A DNA stretch of 64,000 nucleotides from positions 372,001 through 436,000 of the forward strand of contig NZ_JAJFZN010000002.1 of assembly GCF_020731145.1 (NCBI RefSeq). The letters are read 5' to 3'. The notes under the pieces were generated by a model, which saw only the letters and a program-made list of their open reading frames with translations, had not been told where the DNA came from and searched no databases. Positions within the stretch are counted from its first letter, which is position 1; each line of letters opens with the position of its first letter. Below are positions 8,457-16,958 of the stretch, one piece after another. The position numbers and the translations under genes were made by a program. The DNA comes from Sneathiella sp. HT1-7. GTDB taxonomy: Bacteria; Pseudomonadota; Alphaproteobacteria; Sneathiellales; Sneathiellaceae.

Positions 8457-9362
8457 ATGAACAAGCAAGAGACAGCAACTACGCAAAACCGTAATCGCGC
8501 CTTCGTCTCGGCTGCGATGTCTATCCCGCTGCTCTCGCGGGAGAGAGAATTCGAACTGGCTTATCTCTGGCGGCAAAAAGGAGATGAGAAGGCGTTGCAC
8601 GAGCTTGTATCTGCTTATATGCGCCTGGTTGTATCAATGGCATCCAAGTTTCGGAATTACGGCCTCTCGATGAGCGATCTGGTTCAGGAAGGGAATATCG
8701 GCCTGATGCAGGCTGCTTTCAAGTTTGAGCCGGAGCGGGAAATCCGCTTTTCTACATACGCGAGTTGGTGGATCAAGTCGGCGATGCAGGACTATGTTCT
8801 CAGAAACTGGTCAATTGTACGCTCAGGCACCAGCGCGTCCCAAAAATCCCTGTTTTTCAATCTGCGATGGTTGCGGGCGAAAATTCAGACAATGGACGAT
8901 ACGGCCTTCTCGTCGGATACATTGATCGAAATTTCCGAAAAGCTGAAGATTGGATTGAAGGACGTCGAAAAAATGGCACATCGGTTGTCAAGCCGTGACC
9001 AGTCCCTCAACGCCCCGATTGGTGAGGACGGAGATGGCAGCATTGAAGACTTCCTGGAGGACACAAATCCGACACCGGAAGAAAACACCATGCGTAATAT
9101 CGATGGCGCGGTCCGCTCAAAATGGCTTGAGTCGGCACTTCGGGAATTGACGGATCGTGAGCAGATCATCATTCGCGAACGGCGTCTTCAGGACGACAAA
9201 ACCACACTTGAAGTGCTGGGCGGTCGTCTTGGTATTACGAAGGAGCGGGTGCGTCAGATTGAGCATAAGGCGTTTGAAAAGCTCCAGAGCTCCGTCGTCC
9301 GGATCAGCCGGGAGGCAAGCCGTAACCCGGAGCTAGTCTCCGGTCGTCAAAGCCACTCCTAA
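8457..9362 (+). CDS. rpoH: RNA polymerase sigma-32 family factor (RpoH paralogue)
   Basis: The 301-residue sigma-70-family factor has region 2 (DLVQEGNIGLMQAAFKFEP and RFSTYASWWIKSAMQDYVLRN), region 4 (LGITKERVRQIEHKAFEKL), and between them the RpoH box QKSLFFNLRWLRAKI (129-143). That box separates heat-shock sigma factors from housekeeping sigma. Alphaproteobacteria often carry two or more RpoH proteins, one for heat and one for oxidative or singlet-oxygen stress. The divergent box (WLRAKI) suggests the secondary type, which is inference. The ribosome binding site GGAGGAAG precedes the ATG. Confidence 0.9.
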   Translation: MNKQETATTQNRNRAFVSAAMSIPLLSREREFELAYLWRQKGDEKALHELVSAYMRLVVSMASKFRNYGLSMSDLVQEGNIGLMQAAFKFEPEREIRFSTYASWWIKSAMQDYVLRNWSIVRSGTSASQKSLFFNLRWLRAKIQTMDDTAFSSDTLIEISEKLKIGLKDVEKMAHRLSSRDQSLNAPIGEDGDGSIEDFLEDTNPTPEENTMRNIDGAVRSKWLESALRELTDREQIIIRERRLQDDKTTLEVLGGRLGITKERVRQIEHKAFEKLQSSVVRISREASRNPELVSGRQSHS

Positions 9363-10051
9363 AGCAAGCGCGCCTGCGTCGGTGGTGGGTCGTGAGGTTT
9401 GAGCAAGTCTGCATCATCGTTTCGCACATTGCCGACCCGGTTGGAGACTTTGTAAAAGCTCATCCTGTCGGCATCGAAAGACGTCAGCAATTCAGCTCCC
9501 GCCTCACATCTGAGCCAGGCATCATATTCCGACGGGTCGAGAATGACTGGCATGCGTGGATGTATGAAGGTAATGCTGGTGCTCGCGGTTGTTGTCAGAA
9601 TCGTACAGCTTTCAACTATTTCACCCTCAGGTGATGTCCAGCTTTCCCAGAGTCCGGCAAACGCAATGATCGGCATATCTTCCACGCTGATGAACCAGGG
9701 TTGCTTTGTGCCTTTAGATAGTTTTTCCCATTCATAAAACCCGTTCGCTGGTATCAGGCAGCGACGGCTTTTGTAGGCATCGCGATAGGAAGGTTTCTCC
9801 GCGACTGTCTCGCTTCTGGCATTGATCATCTTGGCGGCAAACTCGGTGGATTTTGCCCAGGACGGGATTAATCCCCAATGCGCAGGGAAATAATGATGTC
9901 TTTCTTTCGTCTTTTCACCAGATATCCGGATGGCAGCGATATTGGTTGTTGGAGCAATGTTATAGCGCGCGGGGAGATTGGGCCGTTCAGGAAAAGCGAA
10001 TACCCGCCGTATTGCTTCAATCGGACTAGTTAAACTGAACCGGCCGCACAT
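9359..10051 (-). CDS. SRAP-family abasic-site DNA-protein crosslinking protein (YedK/HMCES)
   Basis: The protein begins MCGRFSL; after Met removal Cys2 becomes the N-terminal nucleophile that forms a thiazolidine with abasic sites in single-stranded DNA. The other conserved residues are visible: N31 (ARYNIAP), E107 (GFYEWEK) and H164 (FIHPRMPVIL). I set the start at 10051 because catalysis requires Cys2; the longer in-frame N-terminus would block it. The 230-residue length is normal. The gene converges with rpoH and the two stop codons overlap. Confidence 0.93.
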   Translation of the reverse strand: MCGRFSLTSPIEAIRRVFAFPERPNLPARYNIAPTTNIAAIRISGEKTKERHHYFPAHWGLIPSWAKSTEFAAKMINARSETVAEKPSYRDAYKSRRCLIPANGFYEWEKLSKGTKQPWFISVEDMPIIAFAGLWESWTSPEGEIVESCTILTTTASTSITFIHPRMPVILDPSEYDAWLRCEAGAELLTSFDADRMSFYKVSNRVGNVRNDDADLLKPHDPPPTQARLL

Positions 10052-10272
10052 CAAACCCACCGCAATAAGATTGTAACTTTTCGTATCTTTGTGATCATCG
10101 ATACAAACTCCCACGTTTTCAGCGGTTTATCCAGCATTTCCATTACTCGATACTTGATACGGCTGCTCTCGCTGTATATGTGCTCGCATAACAAAGATTA
10201 CTTAATAAAAATGAGTAAATCTGCCATGTGACAGGCTGTTGAAGGCAGCTGTCCATATTAGGGATAGTAAAG

Positions 10273-10353
10273 ATGTCGGATGAAGTTAAAGCAACCTGGT
10301 TTATCGCCATTATGGTCGTTGGTATATTGGGATTGGCATCAGTTTTTGGCTAG
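10273..10353 (+). CDS. Putative 26-residue single-pass membrane microprotein
   Basis: The ATG at 10273 opens a 26-codon frame ending at TAG (10351-10353). It encodes a short charged head (MSDEVKATW) and one hydrophobic segment ending in LASVFG, about right for a single membrane span. A GGGA element lies about nine bases upstream. It sits alone between the divergent-facing SRAP gene and ccdA. Nothing else supports expression, and the function is unknown. Confidence 0.35.
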   Translation: MSDEVKATWFIAIMVVGILGLASVFG

Positions 10354-10364
10354 ATAAAATGCGC

Positions 10365-11114
10365 TTAGCCGAGAGTGGCAAGGCCCGGAAAGGTTTCCAG
10401 AAACCAATAGGCCAGTATCTGGAACTGCCCAGTAAATATCAGCAAACCGGTGGCAATAAGAATTAGACCAGTTCCCATTTCGACCAATTTGAAATAGCGC
10501 TTGAACTTCCGCATGAAGACAAGGAAGTGGTTGATTGCCAAAGCGGCAATCATGAAGGGAATACCCAGTCCAAGGGAATATACCCCAAGCAGACTAACCC
10601 CATAACCAAGTGAGCTTTCGCTCGCAGCGATTGCGAGGATCGTACCCAACATAGGCCCGATACAGGGGGTCCATCCAAAGCCGAAAGCAAGGCCAATAAC
10701 ATAGGCGCCGAACCAGCTTTGCGGCTTTTCAAGATCATTAAACCGAGCCTCCCGATAAAGCAGGGGAATACGAACCAAGCCAGTCATATGTATACCGAAC
10801 AAGATGATCACGCCACCGGCAATCTTGGACAATAGCTCCAGATGCTCGATAAGCAGCCGATTGATATAGGAGGCGGATGCGCCGAGCAGGACAAACACTG
10901 TTGAAAAGCCAAGAACGAATATGACTGCCGTTGCAACAACCTGCCAGTTGATTCCCTTGATGCTGTCGTCCTGACCCGGCTCCGCAAGCTCTTCCAGACT
11001 GGTTCCAGCAACAAGGCAGAGGTAGGCGGGCACAAGCGGCAGGACGCAGGGGCTCAGGAAGCTGATGAGACCGCCTCCGGCCGCCGCCAGATATGATATC
11101 TCCAAACCTGCCAT
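10365..11114 (-). CDS. ccdA: CcdA/DsbD-type thiol-disulfide membrane transporter
   Basis: The approximately 249-residue, six-helix membrane protein carries the two conserved Cys-Pro signatures of CcdA: SFLSPCVLPLVPAYL in helix 1 and GWTPCIGPMLG in helix 4. CcdA passes reducing equivalents from cytoplasmic thioredoxin to periplasmic thiol proteins, for example in cytochrome c maturation. The start was placed at 11114 (MAGLEISYL), which has GAGG nine bases upstream; the longer frame adds a non-conserved leader. It diverges from the quinone oxidoreductase gene. Confidence 0.9.
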   Translation of the reverse strand: MAGLEISYLAAAGGGLISFLSPCVLPLVPAYLCLVAGTSLEELAEPGQDDSIKGINWQVVATAVIFVLGFSTVFVLLGASASYINRLLIEHLELLSKIAGGVIILFGIHMTGLVRIPLLYREARFNDLEKPQSWFGAYVIGLAFGFGWTPCIGPMLGTILAIAASESSLGYGVSLLGVYSLGLGIPFMIAALAINHFLVFMRKFKRYFKLVEMGTGLILIATGLLIFTGQFQILAYWFLETFPGLATLG

Positions 11115-11258
11115 TCCACTTAACCTCGTTCCATCCGGGACAGCGCCACAGTTACCTCTTTTGCCAGTCACGATCCAGTCACAAGATCGTAAATTAAACT
11201 GGATATCAATTGGCAGAATAAGGTAGCAATAAGAGGTCTAGAATAAAAAGAACATATA

Positions 11259-12254
11259 ATGACCAACAAATTTGCCACCGCGACGATATGCCACGACCTT
11301 AGCGGCCCCGATGGGGTGAGGCTCGAACCTCAACAGTTGGAACCACTTGCACCGGGGCAGCTGCGTATCCGCTTAAAGGCAGCTGCACTCAATTTTCCGG
11401 ATCTTTTGATGACATACGGTAAATATCAGTTCAAGCCGGAGCTTCCCTTTACTCTCGGCATGGAGGCGGTGGGAGTTGTTGAGGAAACGACGGATCCCGA
11501 TGGGCAATATCAAATTGGTGATGCCGTTCTATACAAGAGCAAAACCGGGGCGTTTGCAGCTTATGCCACGGTCGAGGCTTCCCAAATAGAACCAATGCCA
11601 AAGCACCTTTCCTATGCCGAGGCAGCAGCCTTCTCGGTGACCTTCCTGACGGCATATGTCTCCCTTATTGAGCGAGGACGATTGAAAGCGGGGGAGGTAT
11701 TGCTGGTGTTGGGCGCTGGCGGCGGGGTCGGTCAGGCGACCGTTGCTTTGGGTAAGGCGCTCGGGGCAACTGTTATAGCAGCCGCAAGTTCCGAGGATAA
11801 ACTTAAGGTCGCAAAAGAGAGCGGTGCCGATCATCTTATCAATTATCACGACCACTCCTTTCCGGACCGGGTGAATGAAATCACGGACGGTAAGGGTGCC
11901 GATGTTATTCTCGATCCCGTGGGCGGCACTTTTTTTGAGAAGAGCCTGGATTGTATCGCCTGGTCTGGCCGATTGCTGGTGGCGGGGTTCGCCGGTGGGG
12001 AATTCGGTGTTTTAAAGACTGACTTGACGGCAGCCAAAGGTTGTTCCGTTATTGGTGTGCGCGCTGGAGAGTTCGGCCGTCGAGACCCGGCGGCGGGAGC
12101 GCGCGTAAACATTGGCCTTAGAAAAATTGCCGAGGCAGAGAATTTACGGCCTATTATTGGAAGAACCTGGGCTCTGGCAGAGATATCAGACGCATTGCGC
12201 GCGATGGAACGGCGGGATGTGACAGGCAAGCAGGTCGTCCTGATCGAAGATTAG
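11259..12254 (+). CDS. NADPH:quinone oxidoreductase-like MDR-family enzyme
   Basis: The 331-residue protein has the zinc-free medium-chain dehydrogenase/reductase layout: an N-terminal GroES-like fold (AALNFPDLLMTYGKYQ, LGMEAVGVVEE) and a Rossmann domain with LVLGAGGGVGQATVALGKALGATV, followed by ADVILDPVGG. No catalytic zinc ligands are present. The family reduces quinones or enoyl substrates with NADPH in the cytosol. A strong hairpin follows the gene. The specific substrate is unknown. Confidence 0.88.
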   Translation: MTNKFATATICHDLSGPDGVRLEPQQLEPLAPGQLRIRLKAAALNFPDLLMTYGKYQFKPELPFTLGMEAVGVVEETTDPDGQYQIGDAVLYKSKTGAFAAYATVEASQIEPMPKHLSYAEAAAFSVTFLTAYVSLIERGRLKAGEVLLVLGAGGGVGQATVALGKALGATVIAAASSEDKLKVAKESGADHLINYHDHSFPDRVNEITDGKGADVILDPVGGTFFEKSLDCIAWSGRLLVAGFAGGEFGVLKTDLTAAKGCSVIGVRAGEFGRRDPAAGARVNIGLRKIAEAENLRPIIGRTWALAEISDALRAMERRDVTGKQVVLIED

Positions 12255-12288
12255 GGCCACCAATTAAATTATTTAAATTGAGAAAATA

Positions 12289-12313
12289 CGGGGGCCAAGT
12301 GGATGGCCACCCG
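12289..12313. terminator. Hairpin terminator between convergent qor-like and arsR-like genes
   Basis: CGGGGGCCA pairs with TGGCCACCCG over nine base pairs with one bulged A and a six-base loop. TTATTATTGT follows on the plus strand, and a TATTTT stretch follows on the minus strand. Position between two convergent genes suggests use in both directions. Confidence 0.6.
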
Positions 12314-12333
12314 TTATTATTGTCCGCTAAAGC

Positions 12334-12654
12334 TTAAGCAACTTCTGCAAGCTTGGAGGAATCGTCGACAAAAATACCTTCCAGCAAACGAAGGACATCG
12401 ACAATGTTTTCGTCCTGCAGGGAATAGTATATCGTCTGAGCCTCGCGCCGTGTCTTTACAACTTCTTCCTTACGAAGACGGGCGAGGTGCTGTGAAAGGG
12501 CCGACTGGCTTAATCCAACAATTTTCTCAAGCTCGCCGACGGAACGTTCCGATTCGACCAGATTGCACAAAATCATGAGGCGATGTTTGTTGGAGATTGC
12601 CTTTAGAAACCGGCTGGCGTCATGCGCCTTATCTTGGAGAGAAGTGATATTCAT
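12334..12654 (-). CDS. ArsR-family transcriptional regulator (BigR/SqrR-like)
   Basis: The 106-residue winged helix protein contains the recognition region VGLSQSALSQHLARLRKEEVV and the wing RREAQTIYYSL typical of ArsR repressors. The core HRLMILCNLVESERSVGELE resembles the BigR/SqrR group, whose members sense persulfides with two cysteines. Only the first Cys (in LMILC) is present; the C-terminal segment has none, so the dithiol switch appears lost. It also lacks the ArsR CxC metal site. The start was chosen at 12654 (MNITSLQ); four upstream residues are possible. Confidence 0.85.
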   Translation of the reverse strand: MNITSLQDKAHDASRFLKAISNKHRLMILCNLVESERSVGELEKIVGLSQSALSQHLARLRKEEVVKTRREAQTIYYSLQDENIVDVLRLLEGIFVDDSSKLAEVA

Positions 12655-13031
12655 CAATAAAACCATATACTTTGTTATTGTAATTGAAAATTCTGATAAG
12701 CTGATATAACAGCTAGATTGATTGATGCAAGGAAAACAATATGAAACAACAAAAAAAACTTGTGAAACTCTAATTTATGAGCAGCGCGCTCAAATTATAG
12801 GCAGGTAATGCACAGATTTTGTTGCGTTTTTCGGAGTTTTTTGTGTTTTGGCGTGGCTAGGTATTTTAAGATTCTATGCTCTCTTCGACTTGTCGCAGGC
12901 CGGTCAGTTACAAATTCTTGTATATTACGTTATTCTCTGATACCTAATCAGCCGCTCGGATAAAGTAGGGTTCTGGTGAATCATTCGGGCTGTTAATCTG
13001 TCGCAGCGTCCTTGATGCGACGTCTCGGCAT

Positions 13032-13049
13032 ATACCCCATTTGGGGGAT
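13032..13049. promoter_or_regulatory. Palindromic site 1, ATACCCCATTTGGGGGAT
   Basis: The two half-sites (ATACCCC and GGGGGAT) are inverted around a four-base centre, with one mismatch. A second site of the same type lies 191 bp downstream, and both precede the SleB-type hydrolase gene. The form suits a dimeric response regulator, but no cognate protein is identified. Confidence 0.45.
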
Positions 13050-13222
13050 AGGATCAGGGGTAAGTGAACCTATTCGCCAAAATATGTCGGATATTTTTCT
13101 AACTAATTGATTTGTAAAACTAAATCAGAGTTTCGGCGAATGCTTACAGAGGTGCTTGGTAAGATTTTATTAACCATCAATCGTTTGCATTGGTTAATAG
13201 AAGGTAAAATAAACTGAGGCTT

Positions 13223-13240
13223 ATCCCATATTAGGGGGAT
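13223..13240. promoter_or_regulatory. Palindromic site 2, ATCCCATATTAGGGGGAT
   Basis: Aligned without gaps it matches site 1 at 14 of 18 positions, with the GGGGGAT half fully conserved. It lies 92 bp upstream of the hydrolase start, a usual activator or repressor position. Confidence 0.45.
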
Positions 13241-13332
13241 GAGGATAGGCGCAGTGAGTTGATAAAGTTCTGACAAGGTTGAGATGGCGTTAAGTGCAGC
13301 ATTACAAATTATACTAAAATGGAAAACTGGCA

Positions 13333-14052
13333 ATGCAGAGCCCCTTGAGCAAAATAGTTTCGATGATGAACGCAAAGTCGCATGAATTTGGTATGTTCCT
13401 TGGCGCCATGAGCATTCTGGGCGCCATGGTGATCGGCTTCAGCCTGCTTCTTCAAATCGGGGCATCGGCCAAGCCGATTGAGAATGTTGCCTTCTCCGGT
13501 GCTGTTAAGCATGCCAACCTTGCACGATTGGACAAGAAGTTTGCGGAGTTACCTGCTCTTCCGAGAGCATTTGGCGCGCTTTCCAATCTGGATATGCCCA
13601 ACGGCGACAAGCTTGATGACTCTCTGGCGTCCGTTGATCTTTTCGGCCGGGCCTTTACGCAGGAAGAAATGTGCATCGCGCAGGCAGTCTATTTTGAAGC
13701 GAGGAGTGAGCCACTTGTCGGACAGGTGGCAATTGCCGAAGTTATTCTCAATCGGATTGTTGATTCACGATATCCGGATTCGGCCTGTAACGTCGTTTTC
13801 CAGAACCAGCATTTGCGAAATAGGTGCCAGTTCTCCTTTGCCTGTGACGGGCAGCCGGACCGACCCAAGAACGCGTCAGCTTGGGAGAAGTCCCTTAAAG
13901 TCGTTGCCCTTGTCATGAAAGGCGAGCGGAGTGGCGTCGCAAAGCGCGCCACTCACTACCATGCCTCCTATGTCTCCCCAAGATGGAGTGCGCATCTGAG
14001 CAAACTTGGTCAGGTCGGCAGTCACATTTTCTATCGCGAAGAAACAATATAG
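13333..14052 (+). CDS. SleB-type cell-wall hydrolase
   Basis: The 239-residue protein has an N-terminal membrane anchor or signal segment (residues about 20-42). After a linker comes the Hydrolase_2/SleB domain: MCIAQAVYFEARSEPLVGQVAIAEVILNR, then QFSFACDG and ATHYHASYVSPRW. The family acts as lytic or amidase enzymes on peptidoglycan; the conserved Glu in YFEAR is the presumed catalytic residue. Alphaproteobacteria use such proteins in vegetative wall remodelling rather than spore germination. The 3' end overlaps the convergent DMT gene by 22 bp. Confidence 0.88.
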   Translation: MQSPLSKIVSMMNAKSHEFGMFLGAMSILGAMVIGFSLLLQIGASAKPIENVAFSGAVKHANLARLDKKFAELPALPRAFGALSNLDMPNGDKLDDSLASVDLFGRAFTQEEMCIAQAVYFEARSEPLVGQVAIAEVILNRIVDSRYPDSACNVVFQNQHLRNRCQFSFACDGQPDRPKNASAWEKSLKVVALVMKGERSGVAKRATHYHASYVSPRWSAHLSKLGQVGSHIFYREETI

Positions 14053-14930
14053 CCTGCATCGGGTATCGTTCGGCTTTTGCGGTAGGCAATAGCTGTATGG
14101 ATGACCAGCGTCGTAATAACGATGGTTCCCCCGAGAATGGTTTCTGGCCGTGGCACTTCAGCTAAAACAAGCCAAACCCAGAACGGCCCCAGTATACTTT
14201 CCATCAGCATCAGTAGGCTGACCTCTGGTGCGGAGATATAGCGCGGACCAATTGTGATCAGGCCGAATGCGCTGGGGAGGACGACCAGTCCAAGAATACA
14301 AAGATAGGTGAAATCAAGGCCAGTAATCGCGAGCGGTGCACTGAAGGGCAGGGCAATTAGGGCGGTAAACAGTCCGGATATTCCGAGTGAGGGGACCATA
14401 TCGATGTTTTTGGCATGGCGCACTGTCGTTATCTGACCGGCAATCATAAAGGCGCAGACGAGGGCATAAATATCACCGTGCCGACTGCCCCCTCCGACGC
14501 TTCCCAAGAAGATCAGACTGATGCCGCCGATGCAGATGCCAATTGCGACCCAGGTGAAGAGCGGAATTGTCTCTTTGAGGATGAGCCAGGAGAAAAGGGC
14601 GGCAAACAACGGGGCAGTGGAAATAATGACCAGTGCGTTTGCGGCGCTGGTGTGTGTGAGGGCAAGGACAAAGAAACAGGTGCTAAATGTAAAAAGCAGT
14701 GCGGCAATCACACCGCGCCTACCCATCGCCTTAATGAGACCGATTGTGGTGCTACCCCGGCGCAGCAGGTAAAAGCCGAATATTCCAATTGCAAATAGCA
14801 GCCCGCGCCAGAAAAGGATTGTCGCGCTGTCCGCACCGATAAGACGCACCAGTAACCCGTCCGGTGTGAGGAGAAGTACGCCAGCCGCCGTAATCAGAAT
14901 GCCGTACAGGTGAGGGGATTTTTCCTTCAT
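14031..14930 (-). CDS. EamA/DMT-family transporter (10 membrane segments)
   Basis: The 299-residue membrane protein has two EamA repeats. The first ends with WLILKETIPLFTWVAIGICIGGISLIF and the second with LVLAEVPRPETILGGTIVITTLVI. This is the standard drug/metabolite exporter size. The substrate cannot be assigned. The gene lies 20 bp downstream of the SDR reductase gene on the same strand, so the two may be co-transcribed. Confidence 0.88.
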   Translation of the reverse strand: MKEKSPHLYGILITAAGVLLLTPDGLLVRLIGADSATILFWRGLLFAIGIFGFYLLRRGSTTIGLIKAMGRRGVIAALLFTFSTCFFVLALTHTSAANALVIISTAPLFAALFSWLILKETIPLFTWVAIGICIGGISLIFLGSVGGGSRHGDIYALVCAFMIAGQITTVRHAKNIDMVPSLGISGLFTALIALPFSAPLAITGLDFTYLCILGLVVLPSAFGLITIGPRYISAPEVSLLMLMESILGPFWVWLVLAEVPRPETILGGTIVITTLVIHTAIAYRKSRTIPDAGYIVSSR

Positions 14931-14950
14931 TACTCACTTTTCTTTATAAG

Positions 14951-15973
14951 TCAGACGATTTTATGGGCGATCATGCTGTCGGCAGTCTCGGTGATTGATT
15001 GCACCATGGACATTGGTGTCCAGCCGAAATGCTGACGCACTTGAGATGTATCAAACTTTGTTGCGGGGCCGAGCCGGGTGACGACAAGGCGGAAGGTCGG
15101 GCTAAACAGTGCGAGGAAATGCACCAGCCAATCCGGAACTGAGCGCTGAGGGATTTTATACCCTTGCGCCACAAGGTGCGATTGAAGCAGACGGGCTATT
15201 TCCCGAAATGATAGGGATTCGGCAACGCAGATGTAGCGGTTGCCCGGTGCATCGGGATGTGTCAGGGCTGTTACATGGGCTCCCGCGACATCCCGGACAT
15301 CCACAAGGCTGAAGCCAATGTTGGGTAGGCCGGGCACTTCGCGCGCCATCAGCCGTCGCACCACCTCATGCGAGGCACTGGTGTCCGCGTCAATCATGGG
15401 GCCCAACACAAAGCCCGGATTGATAACGGCGAATTCCGGCCTCTCTCCGTCGGGCAGCGCCTGTATCAAATCCCATGCAGATTGCTCCGCAATTGTCTTG
15501 CTTTTCTGGTAGGCGCCGATGTCCTTTGTGGTATCGCTCCAGTAAGTTTCATTGAGTGTCTTGGATTTATCATGGCCACCGGACACCGCCGCGATGGAGG
15601 ATGTCATCACGATCCGCTTAACGCCCGCATCGACGGCCGCGCGAATGGCCCGTAGGGCTCCATCCCGCGCTGGCACAATAAGCTCGTTTTCATCCTTTGG
15701 TGTTTCGGCTGGGAGGGGGGAGGCCATATGTAACAGATAGTCCGCACCTGTCATTGCTTCTGTCCATCCGGAATCGTTACTGAGGTCGACTTGGATAAAG
15801 CTCAAATTCGTTACATTGCAATATTTGACGAGTGACTTTACCAATCCATCTACACGGTCCATATTCCGTATCGTACCGCGCACCGAGTATCCTTGGTCGA
15901 GTAGATATCGGATAGTGTGAAGCGCGATAAAACCGGACGCTCCGGTGACCGTAACGAGGCCTTTGTCGTTCAT
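14951..15973 (-). CDS. Extended SDR reductase (dihydroflavonol/aldehyde reductase-like)
   Basis: The 340-residue protein starts at 15973 (MNDKGLVTVTGASGFIALH), directly after GGAGATCC as ribosome binding site. It shows the extended-SDR TGASGFIA nucleotide motif, a TSSIAAVSG segment supplying Ser, and the active-site Tyr-Lys in GAYQKSKTIAEQ. The overall pattern resembles dihydroflavonol-4-reductase-like aldehyde reductases. A longer open frame continues to 16369, but it overlaps the divergent oxygenase gene and lacks family sequence, so it was rejected. Confidence 0.85.
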   Translation of the reverse strand: MNDKGLVTVTGASGFIALHTIRYLLDQGYSVRGTIRNMDRVDGLVKSLVKYCNVTNLSFIQVDLSNDSGWTEAMTGADYLLHMASPLPAETPKDENELIVPARDGALRAIRAAVDAGVKRIVMTSSIAAVSGGHDKSKTLNETYWSDTTKDIGAYQKSKTIAEQSAWDLIQALPDGERPEFAVINPGFVLGPMIDADTSASHEVVRRLMAREVPGLPNIGFSLVDVRDVAGAHVTALTHPDAPGNRYICVAESLSFREIARLLQSHLVAQGYKIPQRSVPDWLVHFLALFSPTFRLVVTRLGPATKFDTSQVRQHFGWTPMSMVQSITETADSMIAHKIV

Positions 15974-16114
15974 CTGGATCTCCATAAATATATTCGCCTT
16001 AATTATAGGGAAACTTTCATTTCCGCGTCGCATTAAAATGAACGTCGATTTCTGGGAAGACAGTATGCTGAAAAATAGGAGACTGGAAATCCCGCAACGT
16101 GACAGGAGAACCGG

Positions 16115-16810
16115 ATGAAACGTGATGGCGCCGATTTGCAGAACCTGGGTCAGAAGATTGATCAGAATGGCTATGCGATGATTACAAATCTGCTGACGCC
16201 GGCGCAATGCGCCTCCCTGATTGCAGATTTTGAAGATGAGACACTTTATCGAAGTCATATAGTGATGCAGCAACATGGTTATGGTCAGGGAGATTATAAA
16301 TATTTCGCCTATCCGCTGCCTGATCTGGTCGCCAATTTGCGTGAGGTGCTTTATCCACCGCTTGCGCATATCGCTAATGATTGGGCCGTGCGTCTATCAA
16401 ATGGGGAGAGATACCCCGATAAGCTTGGCGATTATACAGCGCGCTGCCATGCCGCGGGTCAGATGAGGCCAACCCCATTGATTTTAAAGTATAATGCGGG
16501 CGATTATAATCGGCTGCATCAGGACCTATATGGCGAGCATCTTTTCCCATTGCAGGTGGCCATACTACTGAGCGATCCAGACACTGATTTTTCAGGCGGG
16601 GAATTTATTCTCTCCGAACAACGTGCGCGTCAGCAATCGCGGGCGAGAGTTGTTCCCTTGCGCAAGGGGGATGCAGTTATCTTCGCCGTTAATCAGCGAC
16701 CGATACAGGGAAAAACCGGATCTGTGCGCGTTACTATGCGCCATGGGGTGAGTGATGTCTTGAGCGGACAGCGCTACACGCTTGGTATTATTTTTCACGA
16801 CGCCAAATAA
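16115..16810 (+). CDS. 2-oxoglutarate/Fe(II)-dependent oxygenase
   Basis: The 231-residue protein has the double-stranded beta-helix oxygenase ligands: H135 and D137 in NRLHQDLYG, the distal H210 in TMRHGVSD, and R220, which would hold 2-oxoglutarate. The segment FSGGEFILSEQR matches the prolyl-4-hydroxylase-like 2OG-FeII subgroup. AGGAG precedes the ATG with six-base spacing. A GlxA-type regulator follows 148 bp downstream on the same strand. The substrate (protein, nucleic acid or small molecule) is unknown. Confidence 0.85.
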   Translation: MKRDGADLQNLGQKIDQNGYAMITNLLTPAQCASLIADFEDETLYRSHIVMQQHGYGQGDYKYFAYPLPDLVANLREVLYPPLAHIANDWAVRLSNGERYPDKLGDYTARCHAAGQMRPTPLILKYNAGDYNRLHQDLYGEHLFPLQVAILLSDPDTDFSGGEFILSEQRARQQSRARVVPLRKGDAVIFAVNQRPIQGKTGSVRVTMRHGVSDVLSGQRYTLGIIFHDAK

Positions 16811-16958
16811 ACTTTTGCGCCGTTATCCGGGTGATGTGTCTCCGTTGATTTCGCTTTGCGATGTGTATTCTTTGAATTACTGTCCTGTAAGCGGCATGAG
16901 ACTGGCGGTCTTCTGCCCAGAGTTGCTATGGTTGTTTGGGAGGCGCCAGAGGCAGTAT

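Larger units (their letters stand above)
12655..13332. other. Long AT-rich intergenic region upstream of the cell-wall hydrolase gene
   Basis: No convincing gene is seen in these 678 bp. A ten-codon frame at 12741-12773 has an AGGA before its ATG but is too short to call. The notable content is two related GC-box palindromes (13032-13049 and 13223-13240), listed separately. The length and composition fit a heavily regulated upstream region for the gene at 13333 and the arsR-like promoter on the other side. Confidence 0.6.

Noticed and set aside
12741-12773. Ten-codon leader-like frame with AGGA before its ATG
   Set aside because: It is too short, has no regulatory codon pattern or hairpin after it, and lies in AT-rich DNA where such frames arise by chance.
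15974-16369. Upstream in-frame extension of the SDR reductase (to 472 residues)
   Set aside because: It overlaps the divergent 2OG-Fe(II) oxygenase gene and lacks family sequence; a good ribosome binding site (GGAGATCC) precedes the ATG at 15973.
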